A program made the position numbers and the translations under genes. A model generated the notes under the pieces. It ran no database searches, was not told the origin of the DNA, and worked only from the letters and a program-made list of their open reading frames with translations. Of a stretch of DNA of 32,121 nt, positions 1 through 9,137 are shown one piece after another (the stretch's first letter is position 1; every line of letters begins with the position of its first letter). This DNA comes from Mesorhizobium sp. (GTDB taxonomy: Bacteria; Pseudomonadota; Alphaproteobacteria; Rhizobiales; Rhizobiaceae): positions 1 through 32,121 of the forward strand of contig NZ_JAFKID010000045.1 in assembly GCF_017306545.1 (NCBI RefSeq). Direction: 5' to 3'.

Positions 1-407
1 CCGATCCCCATCCGCCAAGGCCACCGCCGCTCCCGCCTGATACCCGGTGCGCACCAGGTCCCGCCGGAAACGGTCGCATGAGTATGGCCGAGGCTAAAAG
101 GAGGGGGATAAGTTTCCGCTCGCTTCGTCATCCTCGGGCAAGCGGAGCGGAGCAGAATGCGATCTGAGGCTCCATGCCTGACCATCGATGAACTCGAAAC
201 GGTGCAGGCCGAAATACCGCCTCATGCCGCCACAGCGTTAAGGATGGAAAGAGAGCGCGCCGGAGTTTTTCCACAAGCGATAGGCTCGCTTCGCATTGAA
301 TATCTTTAAGGCGAAAGGGCCTTAATAACGCCATTCCGCTTCCTATAGTGCAGGCGTACCTTTCTGTTCGCGCGCCAAGGCTGCCGCGCCAAAGAAGGGG
401 AACCGAC
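1..407. other. Left-edge region with no supportable gene
   Basis: No frame here gives a protein I recognise. A 98-codon open frame on the minus strand (128-424) runs into the permease start, has no family-like motifs, and looks like a chance frame in high-GC DNA. A purine-rich AGGAGG-like stretch at about 100-107 is not followed by a start codon at a useful distance. Two perfect small palindromes lie nearer the permease: AAGCGA/TCGCTT (275-280 and 286-291) and TTAAGGC/GCCTTAA (306-312 and 319-325). A degenerate inverted repeat may lie at about 129-176. The first 120 bases could hold the edge of a neighbouring gene, but no reading is convincing. Confidence 0.5.
306..325 (+). promoter_or_regulatory. 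Perfect palindrome upstream of the permease
   Basis: TTAAGGC (306-312) and GCCTTAA (319-325) form a perfect 7-base inverted repeat around a 6-base centre, 82 bases before the permease start. A second palindrome lies just upstream at 275-291. A CTATAG that could be a -10 element lies at 343-348, without a good -35. The repeat could be an operator for a dimeric regulator or an RNA hairpin. No T-run follows, so a terminator is less likely. The function is inferred. Confidence 0.3.
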
Positions 408-1877
408 ATGACCGCCACCGACATGATACCGGGCGCTTCGCCCGGCCTCTACAATGAGGATCTTGCCCCGGCCAGGGAACGCAACTGGGGGCCGTTTTCC
501 ATCTTCAACGTATGGACGTCAGACGTCCACAGCCTCTGGGGCTACTATCTGGCGGCCAGTCTGTTCCTGTTCTGCGGCGGCTTCGTCAATTTCATCATCG
601 CCATCGGCGTCGGTTCGCTCATCATCTATGTCCTGATGAACATGGTCGGCTATGCCGGCGTGAAGACCGGCGTCCCCTACCCCGTTCTGGCGCGCGCCTC
701 GTTCGGCATCTGGGGCGCCAACATTCCCGCGCTGGTGCGCGCCATCGTCGCCTGCTTCTGGTACGGTGCGCAGACGGCCGCGGCTTCCGGCGCCATCGTG
801 GCGCTTTTGACCCGCACGCAATGGTTCGCCGATTTCCACGCCAACAACCATATGCTCGGGCACTCCACGCTGGACGTGATCTGCTTCCTCGTCATGTGGG
901 CACTGCAACTGCTCATCATCAGCAAGGGAATGGAAACGGTGCGCCGCTTCCAGGACTGGGCCGGCCCGGCGGTCTGGATCATGATGCTGATCCTGGCCAT
1001 CTATCTGTGCGTCAAGGCCGGCACCTTCGCTTTCACCAGCGATATCCCGATGGACGTGCTGCTTGACAAGACCAAGGACGCGGGTGTGCCGGGAACGCCG
1101 GGCTCGTTCGAATCGCTCGCGGCCGTCGCGGCGATCTGGGTGACGTATTTCGCGGCGCTCTACCTGAACTTCTGCGATTTTGCCCGCTACGCGCCCGACA
1201 AGGCGGCGCTGCGCAAGGGCAACATGTGGGGCCTGCCGATCAACCTGATCCTGTTCTCGCTGGTCGCCGGCGTCACCACCATCGCGGCCTGGGACGTCTA
1301 CCATGAAGTCCTGCTGCACCCTGACCAGATCTCGGCCAAGTTCGACAACTGGTTCCTGGCGGCACTGGCGGCGCTCACCTTCGCGGTGGCGACGCTGGGC
1401 ATCAACGTGGTGGCGAACTTCGTCTCGCCGGCCTTCGACTTCTCCAACGTCTTCCCGCGCCAGATCAACTTCAAGCGCGGCGGCTACATCGCCGCGCTGA
1501 TCGCGCTGGCGCTCTATCCGTTCTCGCCGTGGGACGGCAGCGCGGCGTCCTTCGTCAACACGATCGGCGCAACGATGGGGCCGATCTTCGGCATCATGAT
1601 GGTGGACTACTACCTGATCCGGAAGGGCGAACTCGACGTTGTCGGACTCTACAAGGAAAACGGCGAATACCGCTTCCAGAACGGCTGGCACGTCAACGCC
1701 TTCATCGCGGCGATCATCGGCGCGCTCTTCTCCTCGATCCTGCCGAATTTCACCAACTGGATGCCGGCGTGGTGGGGCGTCTACGGCTGGTTCTTCGGCG
1801 TCGCGATCGCGGGCTGCATCTACTATGTGCTGCGCATGGCCGCGCTCGGCTCCGGCGCAAAAGCGCAGAGGGCCTGA
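408..1877 (+). CDS. NCS1-family nucleobase:cation symporter (cytosine/uracil/allantoin/hydantoin permease type)
   Basis: An inner-membrane secondary transporter that imports a nucleobase or related ring compound with a cation. The 489-residue protein has the NCS1 N-terminal signature: an NEDLAP segment, then RNWGPFSIFNVWTSDVHSLW, leading into the first of about twelve hydrophobic helices. It also has the conserved GVPYPVLARASFG segment between the early helices and NVVANFVSPAFDFSN near helix 8. The open frame extends upstream to 348, but I chose the ATG at 408 because AAGGGG sits about seven bases before it and the extra N-terminus has no family resemblance. The gene stands alone, followed by a strong terminator, and nothing nearby indicates its substrate. 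Family assignment is secure; substrate is not. Confidence 0.9.
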   Translation: MTATDMIPGASPGLYNEDLAPARERNWGPFSIFNVWTSDVHSLWGYYLAASLFLFCGGFVNFIIAIGVGSLIIYVLMNMVGYAGVKTGVPYPVLARASFGIWGANIPALVRAIVACFWYGAQTAAASGAIVALLTRTQWFADFHANNHMLGHSTLDVICFLVMWALQLLIISKGMETVRRFQDWAGPAVWIMMLILAIYLCVKAGTFAFTSDIPMDVLLDKTKDAGVPGTPGSFESLAAVAAIWVTYFAALYLNFCDFARYAPDKAALRKGNMWGLPINLILFSLVAGVTTIAAWDVYHEVLLHPDQISAKFDNWFLAALAALTFAVATLGINVVANFVSPAFDFSNVFPRQINFKRGGYIAALIALALYPFSPWDGSAASFVNTIGATMGPIFGIMMVDYYLIRKGELDVVGLYKENGEYRFQNGWHVNAFIAAIIGALFSSILPNFTNWMPAWWGVYGWFFGVAIAGCIYYVLRMAALGSGAKAQRA

Positions 1878-1898
1878 AGGCTCACTCACGAAACAAGG

Positions 1899-1924
1899 AA
1901 GGGCGGCTCCGGCCGCCCTTTTTT
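1899..1924. terminator. Intrinsic terminator, probably bidirectional
   Basis: AAGGGCGGC (1899-1907) pairs perfectly with GCCGCCCTT (1912-1920) around a TCCG tetraloop and is followed by a run of six T (1919-1924). It lies 22 bases after the permease stop. On the minus strand the stem is followed by a looser T-rich stretch, so it can also end the convergent DUF1697 transcript, whose stop codon is at 1926-1928. Confidence 0.88.
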
Positions 1925-1925
1925 G

Positions 1926-2465
1926 TCAGGCGACCATTTCGGCCAGATTGCGCACCGTGTTCCAGTTGCGCGCCGTGCCGATGCCGAGCGCCTTGTGGTT
2001 CATGGCAGCGAGCAGGCGCGAAGCGGGTGCCGCGCGGGAAAAGACGATCCACGGATCGCCGGCGACGACGGCGAATTTTTCGTCCGAGGACGCCGCCTGC
2101 CGCAGCCGCTCCTCGGCGTTCGCCGGAACCGGATTGCGCATGACGCGCACGGCGACCTGGTCCGGCGTGGCGTCCGCATCTTCGGGAAAAGGATTGGCCG
2201 TCGCCAGCGCCAGCCAGCCGGCGGCATCGCGCACGACGATATCGACATGCCGGCCGAAAGTTTTCGGAAAGGCCGCCTCCAGACGGCTCTCCAGGTCCGC
2301 AATCGCCGTGTCCGGTGCGTCGAAGACGAGATTGCCGCTGGAGACGAGCGTGCGGACATTCTCGTAGCCGAGGCCTTCGGCCATGGCGCGAAGATCGGCC
2401 ATCACCACCCGCTTCTGCGGCGTCAAGACGATGCTGTAGAGAAGCGCGACGTAGGTTCGGCTCAT
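1926..2465 (-). CDS. DUF1697 domain-containing protein
   Basis: A 179-residue protein with the typical DUF1697 start (YVALLYSIVLTPQKRVVMADL) and the LVSSGNLVFDA segment around residues 40-50, which defines this small cytoplasmic family of unknown function. The usual family length is about 175-185 residues, so it is complete. It starts only 16 bases downstream of the pyrG stop on the same strand and is probably its co-transcribed tail. It ends against the terminator shared with the permease. Nothing in the sequence suggests a biochemical activity, and the pairing with pyrG may be only positional. Confidence 0.85.
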   Translation of the reverse strand: MSRTYVALLYSIVLTPQKRVVMADLRAMAEGLGYENVRTLVSSGNLVFDAPDTAIADLESRLEAAFPKTFGRHVDIVVRDAAGWLALATANPFPEDADATPDQVAVRVMRNPVPANAEERLRQAASSDEKFAVVAGDPWIVFSRAAPASRLLAAMNHKALGIGTARNWNTVRNLAEMVA

Positions 2466-2481
2466 ACGGCTCGCAGCCGGC

Positions 2482-4122
<1,641 letters not shown>

Positions 4123-4150
4123 TTAACGCGGCCGGAACGATTCCGCCAGT

Positions 4151-4177
4151 GGAAAAACCGCCGCTCGAGGTTTTTCC
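4151..4177 (-). promoter_or_regulatory. Hairpin in the pyrG leader, possible attenuator
   Basis: GGAAAAACC (4151-4159) and GGTTTTTCC (4169-4177) form a perfect 9-bp stem with a 9-base loop. On the transcribed (minus) strand the 3' arm ends in a T-run 41 bases before the pyrG ATG. A terminator-like stem in a CTP synthase leader recalls the attenuation known for pyrG in Firmicutes. The mechanism here is only inferred, and the T-run is inside the stem rather than after it. Confidence 0.4.
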
Positions 4178-4221
4178 CGGCAAGGGTGGGGATGCCGCAG
4201 CGGCAGGCCGCGGCCAAAACA

Positions 4222-4248
4222 AAAGGGCCGGCTTGACGCCGGCCCTTT
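4222..4248 (-). terminator. Intrinsic terminator after the L,D-transpeptidase gene
   Basis: AAAGGGCCGGC (4222-4232) and GCCGGCCCTTT (4238-4248) form an 11-bp perfect stem with a 5-base loop, 19 bases beyond the L,D-transpeptidase stop. Read on the minus strand, the stem is followed by TTTTGTTTT, a good U-tract. It separates this gene from pyrG. Confidence 0.85.
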
Positions 4249-4266
4249 CGCAAAAGGCTTTTGCCC

Positions 4267-5376
4267 TTAGAGGATGACCACCTTGGTGCCCACCTTGACG
4301 CGGCGGTAGAGGTCCATGACGTGCTCGTTCATCATGCGGAAGCAGCCGTTGGAAGCGCTGGTGCCGATGGTCTGCGGCGCGATGGTGCCGTGGATGCGCA
4401 GATGCGTGTCGGTCTTGCCCTGATAGAGATAGATGGCGCGAGCGCCGAGCGGGTTCTCGCCGCCGCCGGGCATGCCGTCCTTGTACTTGCCGTAGTGGGC
4501 CGGCTCGCGCTCCTGCATTTCCTTCGTCGGAATCCAGCGCGGCCACTCCTGCTTGTCGCCGACGGTCGTCGTGCCCTTGAATTGCAGGCCTTCCTTGCCG
4601 ACCGCAATGGCATAGCGCCGGGCGGTCGAGAACGAATCGACCAGATAGAGCCGCCGCTCGGTGGTGTTGATGACGATGGTGCCGGGCTCATAACCCGAGA
4701 ATTCCACCTCCTGCGGCACGAATTCCGGTTTCACCTTGAAGGGCTTCTTTGCCTGCTTCTTGGCCAACGCCGCATCCAGGGCGCGGGTTTCCGGCAGGTA
4801 GGAGATGGACGACGCGGAAGCGCCGCCGAACAGGCCGGAGAACAGGCCGCCGGAAGACTGGCGCTTCGCCTCGGTCGTATCGGAGCGCAATTCGCCGTTG
4901 TTGCCGGTAAGCGCGACGTTCGTAGCCTCGACCGGGATGGCGTCGTCGGCTTCCTCGATCGGCGCCAGCGGACGCACCGGCTCGGCCGCCTTGACGGCCT
5001 TCTTCTCCGCCTTCGCGCTATCGGCGACCTTCTCGCCCTTGCTGGCGAGGAAGGCTTCGCGCGCAGCGTCGGCCCTGGCCTTGGCCGCCTCGCGCATGGC
5101 GAGCTTGCGGGCCTCCAGCGCCTTGGCCTGCGCTTCCTTGCGCTCGGCCTCGACCTGCTTTTCCAGGTCCTTGATGCGGGCAAGGTCGGCGTCGGTCGGC
5201 TTCTTTTTCTTTTTCAGCGCCTTCAGCTCGGCGGTCGGGCTCTTGGCCGCGACCGTGACGACGTTATTCGGGGAAGCCGGGGTGGCGGCTGCAGTGGCCG
5301 GCATGGCCGCGTATGCCGGCGCACCGAGACAGAGCGCGGCGGTAACGCCGGCGAGGATGAAGCTGCGAAGCTGCAT
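4267..5376 (-). CDS. L,D-transpeptidase (YkuD domain), exported
   Basis: A periplasmic peptidoglycan enzyme that forms 3-3 cross-links or attaches envelope proteins to peptidoglycan. From the ATG at 5376 the protein has 369 residues. It begins with a clear Sec signal peptide (MQLRSFILAGVTAALCLGAPAYA) and then an Ala/Lys/Glu/Arg-rich, probably coiled-coil stretch of roughly residues 45-130, including a KKKKK run. The YkuD domain follows from about residue 225 to the end, with His329 in RIHGT and the catalytic Cys345 in SNGCFRM. An earlier in-frame ATG at 5415 adds 13 residues but would bury the signal peptide, so I prefer 5376. A candidate promoter lies at 5458-5486 and a terminator follows the stop, so it is probably its own transcript. 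The natural substrate cannot be read from the sequence. Confidence 0.92.
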   Translation of the reverse strand: MQLRSFILAGVTAALCLGAPAYAAMPATAAATPASPNNVVTVAAKSPTAELKALKKKKKPTDADLARIKDLEKQVEAERKEAQAKALEARKLAMREAAKARADAAREAFLASKGEKVADSAKAEKKAVKAAEPVRPLAPIEEADDAIPVEATNVALTGNNGELRSDTTEAKRQSSGGLFSGLFGGASASSISYLPETRALDAALAKKQAKKPFKVKPEFVPQEVEFSGYEPGTIVINTTERRLYLVDSFSTARRYAIAVGKEGLQFKGTTTVGDKQEWPRWIPTKEMQEREPAHYGKYKDGMPGGGENPLGARAIYLYQGKTDTHLRIHGTIAPQTIGTSASNGCFRMMNEHVMDLYRRVKVGTKVVIL

Positions 5377-5457
5377 GGCGAAAATCCGATCAGATATGCG
5401 TGTTGCCCACGGCATAGCCTCGGCGCCCGCAAGGGAACCGAATGTGCCGCAGGCCAG

Positions 5458-5486
5458 CTATAATCGATTGATCGGACCGGCCTCAA
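5458..5486 (-). promoter_or_regulatory. Candidate sigma-70 promoter for the L,D-transpeptidase gene
   Basis: On the minus strand TTGAGG (5486-5481) and TTATAG (5463-5458) are separated by 17 bases, a reasonable housekeeping promoter. It would give a leader of about 75 bases to the chosen start at 5376. A perfect GCGCGCC/GGCGCGC hairpin (5487-5504) lies immediately upstream of the -35. Prediction by eye only. Confidence 0.4.
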
Positions 5487-5564
5487 GCGCGCCAGCCGGC
5501 GCGCCTGTTCGAATCTTCGTGAGAACGCGGCATTTGCCGCAGGTGTGTTCAAACAACAACAGGT

Positions 5565-5580
5565 TGCGGCAAGCGCCGCA
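5565..5580 (-). terminator. Weak terminator-like hairpin after secG
   Basis: TGCGGC (5565-5570) and GCCGCA (5575-5580) form a 6-bp stem with a 4-base loop, 13 bases beyond the secG stop. It is followed on the minus strand by a T-rich but interrupted stretch. A similar GCGGCA/TGCCGC hairpin lies at 5527-5540. Either could end the secG transcript; both are short. Confidence 0.3.
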
Positions 5581-5592
5581 TCCGAAACCGGC

Positions 5593-6114
5593 TCAGTTGT
5601 TGGGAACCGCGGGGGTCGCCGGCTTCATCGCGCCGCCGTCCGTTGCCGGTGCCTGCGGTGCAGTCGAAGGCGCGCTGCTGGCCGGAGGATTGGCATCTGC
5701 CGCCGGCGGCGTCGCGGGAGCCTGTGCTGGCGCATTGGCGCCGGCGGCATCGCTGCCGGAGGGCGGTGCGGGCTGGGCGGCCTTGTCGGCGGGAGCGGCC
5801 GGCGTCGTCGAGCCGGGCAACTGGTCGAGCACGCCCTTGCCAGCGCCGCTGTCCTGGGTGACCGGCGCGCGGTCGAGGATGTCGATCGGCTTTTCGCCGT
5901 AGCGTGCGACGATGGACAAGATCAGCGACGTCGCAAAGAAGATCGCCGCCAGGATCGCCGTCGCCCTGGTCAGCGTGTTGGCCGCACCGCGCGCGGTCAT
6001 GAAGCCGGAGCCGCCGCCGATGCCGAGCCCGCCGCCTTCCGAGCGCTGCAAAAGCACCACGCCGACAAGCGCGAGCACGACCATGAGATGGACGACGATC
6101 AGTACGGTTTCCAT
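5593..6114 (-). CDS. secG: Preprotein translocase subunit SecG
   Basis: An inner-membrane component of the SecYEG channel that assists SecA-driven export. The first 75 residues carry the family pattern: helix one (METVLIVVHLMVVLALVGVVLL), then QRSEGGGLGIGGGSG, ARGAANTLTRATAILA and a second hydrophobic helix at about 50-70. The protein is 173 residues, clearly longer than the roughly 110 of E. coli SecG. The extra 85 or so residues are a low-complexity Ala/Pro-rich tail with no predicted domain, as is common in rhizobial SecG. It lies downstream of tpiA, separated by a repeat array. In many bacteria tpiA, secG and pyrG are adjacent, which supports the call. Confidence 0.95.
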   Translation of the reverse strand: METVLIVVHLMVVLALVGVVLLQRSEGGGLGIGGGSGFMTARGAANTLTRATAILAAIFFATSLILSIVARYGEKPIDILDRAPVTQDSGAGKGVLDQLPGSTTPAAPADKAAQPAPPSGSDAAGANAPAQAPATPPAADANPPASSAPSTAPQAPATDGGAMKPATPAVPNN

Positions 6115-6182
6115 TATCTATCCCGGTGAGGCGTCCGGCCTGCGCGAACGCGGCCGCTGAATTGGAGGCGGCTCAATACAAT

Positions 6183-6340
6183 GCTTTCGCGGCGATTCCA
6201 AGCCCGCGTTCCCAATATGGGCCACGGGCCGGGCTTTCGCGGCGATTCCAAGCCCGCGTTCCCAATATGGGCCACGGGCCGGGCTTTCGCGGCGATTCCA
6301 AGCCCGCGCCCCCAATATGGGGCCGCAGGCCGGCTTTGCA
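6183..6340. repeat. Tandem array of about three 50-bp hairpin units
   Basis: Two identical 50-bp units (6191-6240 and 6241-6290) are followed by a diverged third (6291-6340) and preceded by an 8-base end of another (6183-6190). Each full unit folds as a two-level hairpin. In unit one the outer stem is AAGCCCG/CGGGCTT (6200-6206 and 6230-6236) and the inner stem is CCCA/TGGG (6211-6214 and 6218-6221). In the third unit changes on both sides of the inner stem lengthen it to CCCC/GGGG. The array fills most of the 251-base gap between tpiA and secG, both on the minus strand. It has no spacers, so it is not a CRISPR. Confidence 0.9.
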
Positions 6341-6365
6341 ACGGCCCGGCCCGGCGGCAATCGCC

Positions 6366-7130
6366 TCAGGCGGCGCGGCAGGCGTCGGCGATGCCGAGGA
6401 AATCGGCCGCCTTGAGGCTGGCGCCGCCGACCAGCGCGCCGTCGACATTGGCGACCGACAGCAACTCGCGCGCATTGGACGGCTTGACCGAGCCGCCATA
6501 GAGGATGCGGATCTTCGCCGCCGCCGGCCCCAGCTTTCCCACCAGCCGGCCGCGGATATCCGCATGCACCTCGGCGACATCGGCGACGGTCGGCGTCAAT
6601 CCCGTCCCGATCGCCCAGACCGGCTCATAGGCGATCACAGTGTTGGCCGCGGTAGCACTGGCCGGCACCGAGCCGGCGATCTGGCGTGCCAGTATGTCGA
6701 GCGTGGCGTCGGCTTCACGCTCGGCGCGCGTTTCGCCAATGCACACGATGGCGACCAGCCCGGCGCGCCAGGCGGCTGCCGCCTTGGCATGGACGGCCGC
6801 ATCGTCCTCGCCATGGTCGGTGCGCCGCTCCGAATGGCCGACGATGACATGGCTGGCGCCGGCATCCTTCAGCATCTCGGCGGAAATGTCGCCGGTGTGG
6901 GCGCCGCTCTCCTCGGCATGGCAATCCTCGCCGCCGACGTGGACGGGCGTGCGCGACAGGATTTCGGCGGCGCGCGTAATCAGCGTGGCCGGCACGCACA
7001 CCAGCGCTTCCGCCTCCGCATCGAGCCCGCTCATGAAGCCGTTGCCGATCATCATGAGCTGATTCAGCGAAGCGCCGGTGCCGTTCATCTTCCAGTTGCC
7101 GGCGATCAGCGGGCGGATTCCAGGCGTCAT
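6366..7130 (-). CDS. tpiA: Triose-phosphate isomerase
   Basis: Interconverts dihydroxyacetone phosphate and glyceraldehyde 3-phosphate in the cytoplasm (glycolysis and gluconeogenesis). The 254-residue protein has all the family landmarks: the substrate-binding Asn/Lys in IAGNWKMNG near residue 14, the catalytic His in VIVGHSERR near residue 97, the catalytic Glu in [11 protein letters not shown] followed by loop 6, and the phosphate-binding YGGSV. The open frame extends to 7226, but the N-terminus only matches the family from the ATG at 7130, which has GGAG ten bases upstream. It is transcribed away from ppiD across a 120-base divergent region. The repeat array follows its stop codon and may shape its 3' end. 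Confidence 0.97.
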   Translation of the reverse strand: MTPGIRPLIAGNWKMNGTGASLNQLMMIGNGFMSGLDAEAEALVCVPATLITRAAEILSRTPVHVGGEDCHAEESGAHTGDISAEMLKDAGASHVIVGHSERRTDHGEDDAAVHAKAAAAWRAGLVAIVCIGETRAEREADATLDILARQIAGSVPASATAANTVIAYEPVWAIGTGLTPTVADVAEVHADIRGRLVGKLGPAAAKIRILYGGSVKPSNARELLSVANVDGALVGGASLKAADFLGIADACRAA

Positions 7131-7250
7131 GAGCTGTTGTCTCCGATCGGCATTGGCCGGTGCCCTCACTATCAAAATCGGGTCACAAAGCAATCGACAC
7201 TGGCATGGAAGGACGCTATTGCGCATGTTTCAGGCAATTTGGACGGCATC
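7131..7250. promoter_or_regulatory. Divergent promoter region of tpiA and ppiD
   Basis: This 120-base gap must hold the start signals for both directions. On the minus strand TTGCTT and TAGTGA are 16 bases apart and could serve tpiA. For ppiD, a TCGACA (7194-7199) and CTATTG (7216-7221) pair, also 16 bases apart, is a weak fit. No clear operator is visible. Confidence 0.3.
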
Positions 7251-9137
7251 ATGCTCGGAACTTTGAGAAACGCGGCGGGAACCTGGGTTGCCAAGGCCCT
7301 GCTGTCCATCCTGGTCCTCAGCTTCGCGGTCTGGGGCATTTCCGGGCGCATCGCCGGGATCGCCGGGCACGAATCCGTCGTCACCGTCGGCGGTACTTCG
7401 GTTTCCGTGACCGAGTACCGGCTCGCCTACGATCGGCAGATCAACGCCATGTCGCAGCAGTTCGGCCAGCGGCTGACGCGCGACCAGGCCAAGGCGCTGG
7501 GCCTCGACAACCAGGTGCTGGCGCAGCTCGTTTCCGGCGCGGTGCTGGACGAGCAGGCCCGCAAGATGAGCCTCGGGCTCTCCAAGGACCGGCTGGCCGA
7601 ATTGACGCGCGAAGACCCCGCCTTCAGAGGACAGGACGGCAAGTTCGACCGGCAGACGTTCGAATACATATTGCGCCAGGTCGGCATGCGGCCGGAAGAC
7701 TACCTCAGTAACCGCGCGCAGGTAGCGGTGCGCCAGCAGATCGTCGAAGCCGTTTCCGACGGCATGAAGGTGCCCGACACCTTCCTCAAGGCGGTCGCGC
7801 TCTATCGCGGAGAGGATCGCACCATCGACTACCTCACCCTGCCGAAATCGCTGGTCGAGCCCATCGAGGCCCCGTCCGACGACGTGCTGAAGAAGTATTT
7901 CGAGGACAACAAGAAGACCTATGCGGCGCCGGAATACCGCAAATTCTCCTATGTCCGGCTCGAGCCGCAGGACATCATGGACGTCAGCGCCATCACCGAC
8001 CAGCAGGTGCAGGAAGACTACGAGAAGAACAAGGCCGGCTACACCACGCCCGAAACGCGCACCATCGAGCAGATCGTGTTCAAGACCGCGGACGAGGCGA
8101 AGGCCGCGTTGGATTCGCTGAAAACCGGCGGCACCTTCGACAAGCTGGCGGCGGCGCAGGGCAAGACGGTGGCCGATCTCTCCCTCGGCACGCTCGCCAA
8201 GGACAAGATCGGCGACAAGGCGATCGCCGACGCGGCCTTCTCGCTCGGGCTCAACGAGGTGAGCGGCGTCGTGCAGGGCAGCTTCGGGCCGGTTCTGCTG
8301 CGCGTCACCGCCATCACGCCCGAAGTGGTCAAGCCGCTTGCGCAGGTTTCCGACGAAATCCGCAAGCAGCTCGCGCTCGGCGAGGCCAGCCGCGTCCTGC
8401 TCGACGTGCATGATTCCTACGAAGACGCGCGCGCCGGCGGCGCGACGTTGCAGGAAGCCGCCAACAAGCTCAAGCTGAAGGTCGTCACCGTCGACGCCAT
8501 CGACCGCGCCGGCCAGCGGCCGGACGGCAGCGTCATCAAGGACCTGCCCGAATCGGCACAGCTGATCCGCGCCGTCTTCGACGCCGAAACCGGCATGGAA
8601 AACGAGGGGCTGACGACCGCCGACAACGGCTATGTCTTCTACGAGGTGAACGGCGTCACACCGGCGCGCGACCGCACGCTGGACGAAGTGCGCCAGAAGG
8701 TCGTGGCCGACTGGACGGCGGAGGAAACCACCAAACGCCTCCAGGCCAAAGCTTCCGAACTCGAGAAGCGCTTGAAAGACGGCACGCCGCTCGACACGCT
8801 GGCCACTGAGCTGAAACTGGAGAAGCAGACCAAGCGCGGCCTGAAGCGCGAAGCCGACGACGCGGACTTCGGCAAGGCCGGGGCCGCGGTGATGTTCGGC
8901 GTCGGCGAAGGCGGCACCGGCCTCGTTCCCTCCCCGACCGGCGACGGCGAGATCCTGTTCAAAGTGGCCGAGGTGTTCGAGCCCGCCGGCGCGGACGCCA
9001 GCGCCGTGCCGGAGGACGCGCAGAAATCCTTCGCCTCCGGCCTGTCCGACGACCTGCTCGATGAATTGGTGGCGCAGTTGCAGACCCAGTACGCGGTCAG
9101 CATCGACCAGACGGCCATGCAGCAGGCGCTGCAATGA
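7251..9137 (+). CDS. ppiD: Peptidylprolyl isomerase, membrane-anchored PpiD/SurA-type chaperone
   Basis: A periplasmic folding factor anchored in the inner membrane, thought to assist proteins leaving the Sec channel. The 628-residue protein starts [18 protein letters not shown] and has one transmembrane helix at about residues 12-32. A SurA-like N-terminal chaperone region (about 40-230) follows, then a parvulin-type PPIase domain around residues 240-370 containing [14 protein letters not shown], and a C-terminal helical part. Length fits PpiD (about 620-630). The frame is open far upstream through the antisense of tpiA; 7251 is chosen because the membrane anchor begins there. The ribosome site is weak. 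Its last codons overlap the trpD start (ATGA), so the two are translationally coupled. Confidence 0.93.
   Translation: MLGTLRNAAGTWVAKALLSILVLSFAVWGISGRIAGIAGHESVVTVGGTSVSVTEYRLAYDRQINAMSQQFGQRLTRDQAKALGLDNQVLAQLVSGAVLDEQARKMSLGLSKDRLAELTREDPAFRGQDGKFDRQTFEYILRQVGMRPEDYLSNRAQVAVRQQIVEAVSDGMKVPDTFLKAVALYRGEDRTIDYLTLPKSLVEPIEAPSDDVLKKYFEDNKKTYAAPEYRKFSYVRLEPQDIMDVSAITDQQVQEDYEKNKAGYTTPETRTIEQIVFKTADEAKAALDSLKTGGTFDKLAAAQGKTVADLSLGTLAKDKIGDKAIADAAFSLGLNEVSGVVQGSFGPVLLRVTAITPEVVKPLAQVSDEIRKQLALGEASRVLLDVHDSYEDARAGGATLQEAANKLKLKVVTVDAIDRAGQRPDGSVIKDLPESAQLIRAVFDAETGMENEGLTTADNGYVFYEVNGVTPARDRTLDEVRQKVVADWTAEETTKRLQAKASELEKRLKDGTPLDTLATELKLEKQTKRGLKREADDADFGKAGAAVMFGVGEGGTGLVPSPTGDGEILFKVAEVFEPAGADASAVPEDAQKSFASGLSDDLLDELVAQLQTQYAVSIDQTAMQQALQ

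Noticed and set aside
128-424. 98-codon open frame on the minus strand near the left edge
   Set aside because: No family-like sequence, overlaps the permease start and its upstream palindromes, and is typical of chance frames in high-GC DNA.
519-1889. 456-codon antisense frame across the permease gene
   Set aside because: Composition is Arg/Asp/Glu/His-rich in the way antisense frames of GC-rich genes are, and the plus-strand permease explains the region fully.
5487-5530. tRNA-like GTTCGAATC near a GC hairpin
   Set aside because: The bases around it do not form a T-stem or acceptor stem, and no cloverleaf fits on either strand.
6183-6340. Possible CRISPR array
   Set aside because: The 50-bp units are directly adjacent with no unique spacers and there are no cas genes.
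6126-7250. Long in-frame N-terminal extension of ppiD
   Set aside because: It runs through the repeat array and the antisense of tpiA; the PpiD membrane anchor starts at 7251.
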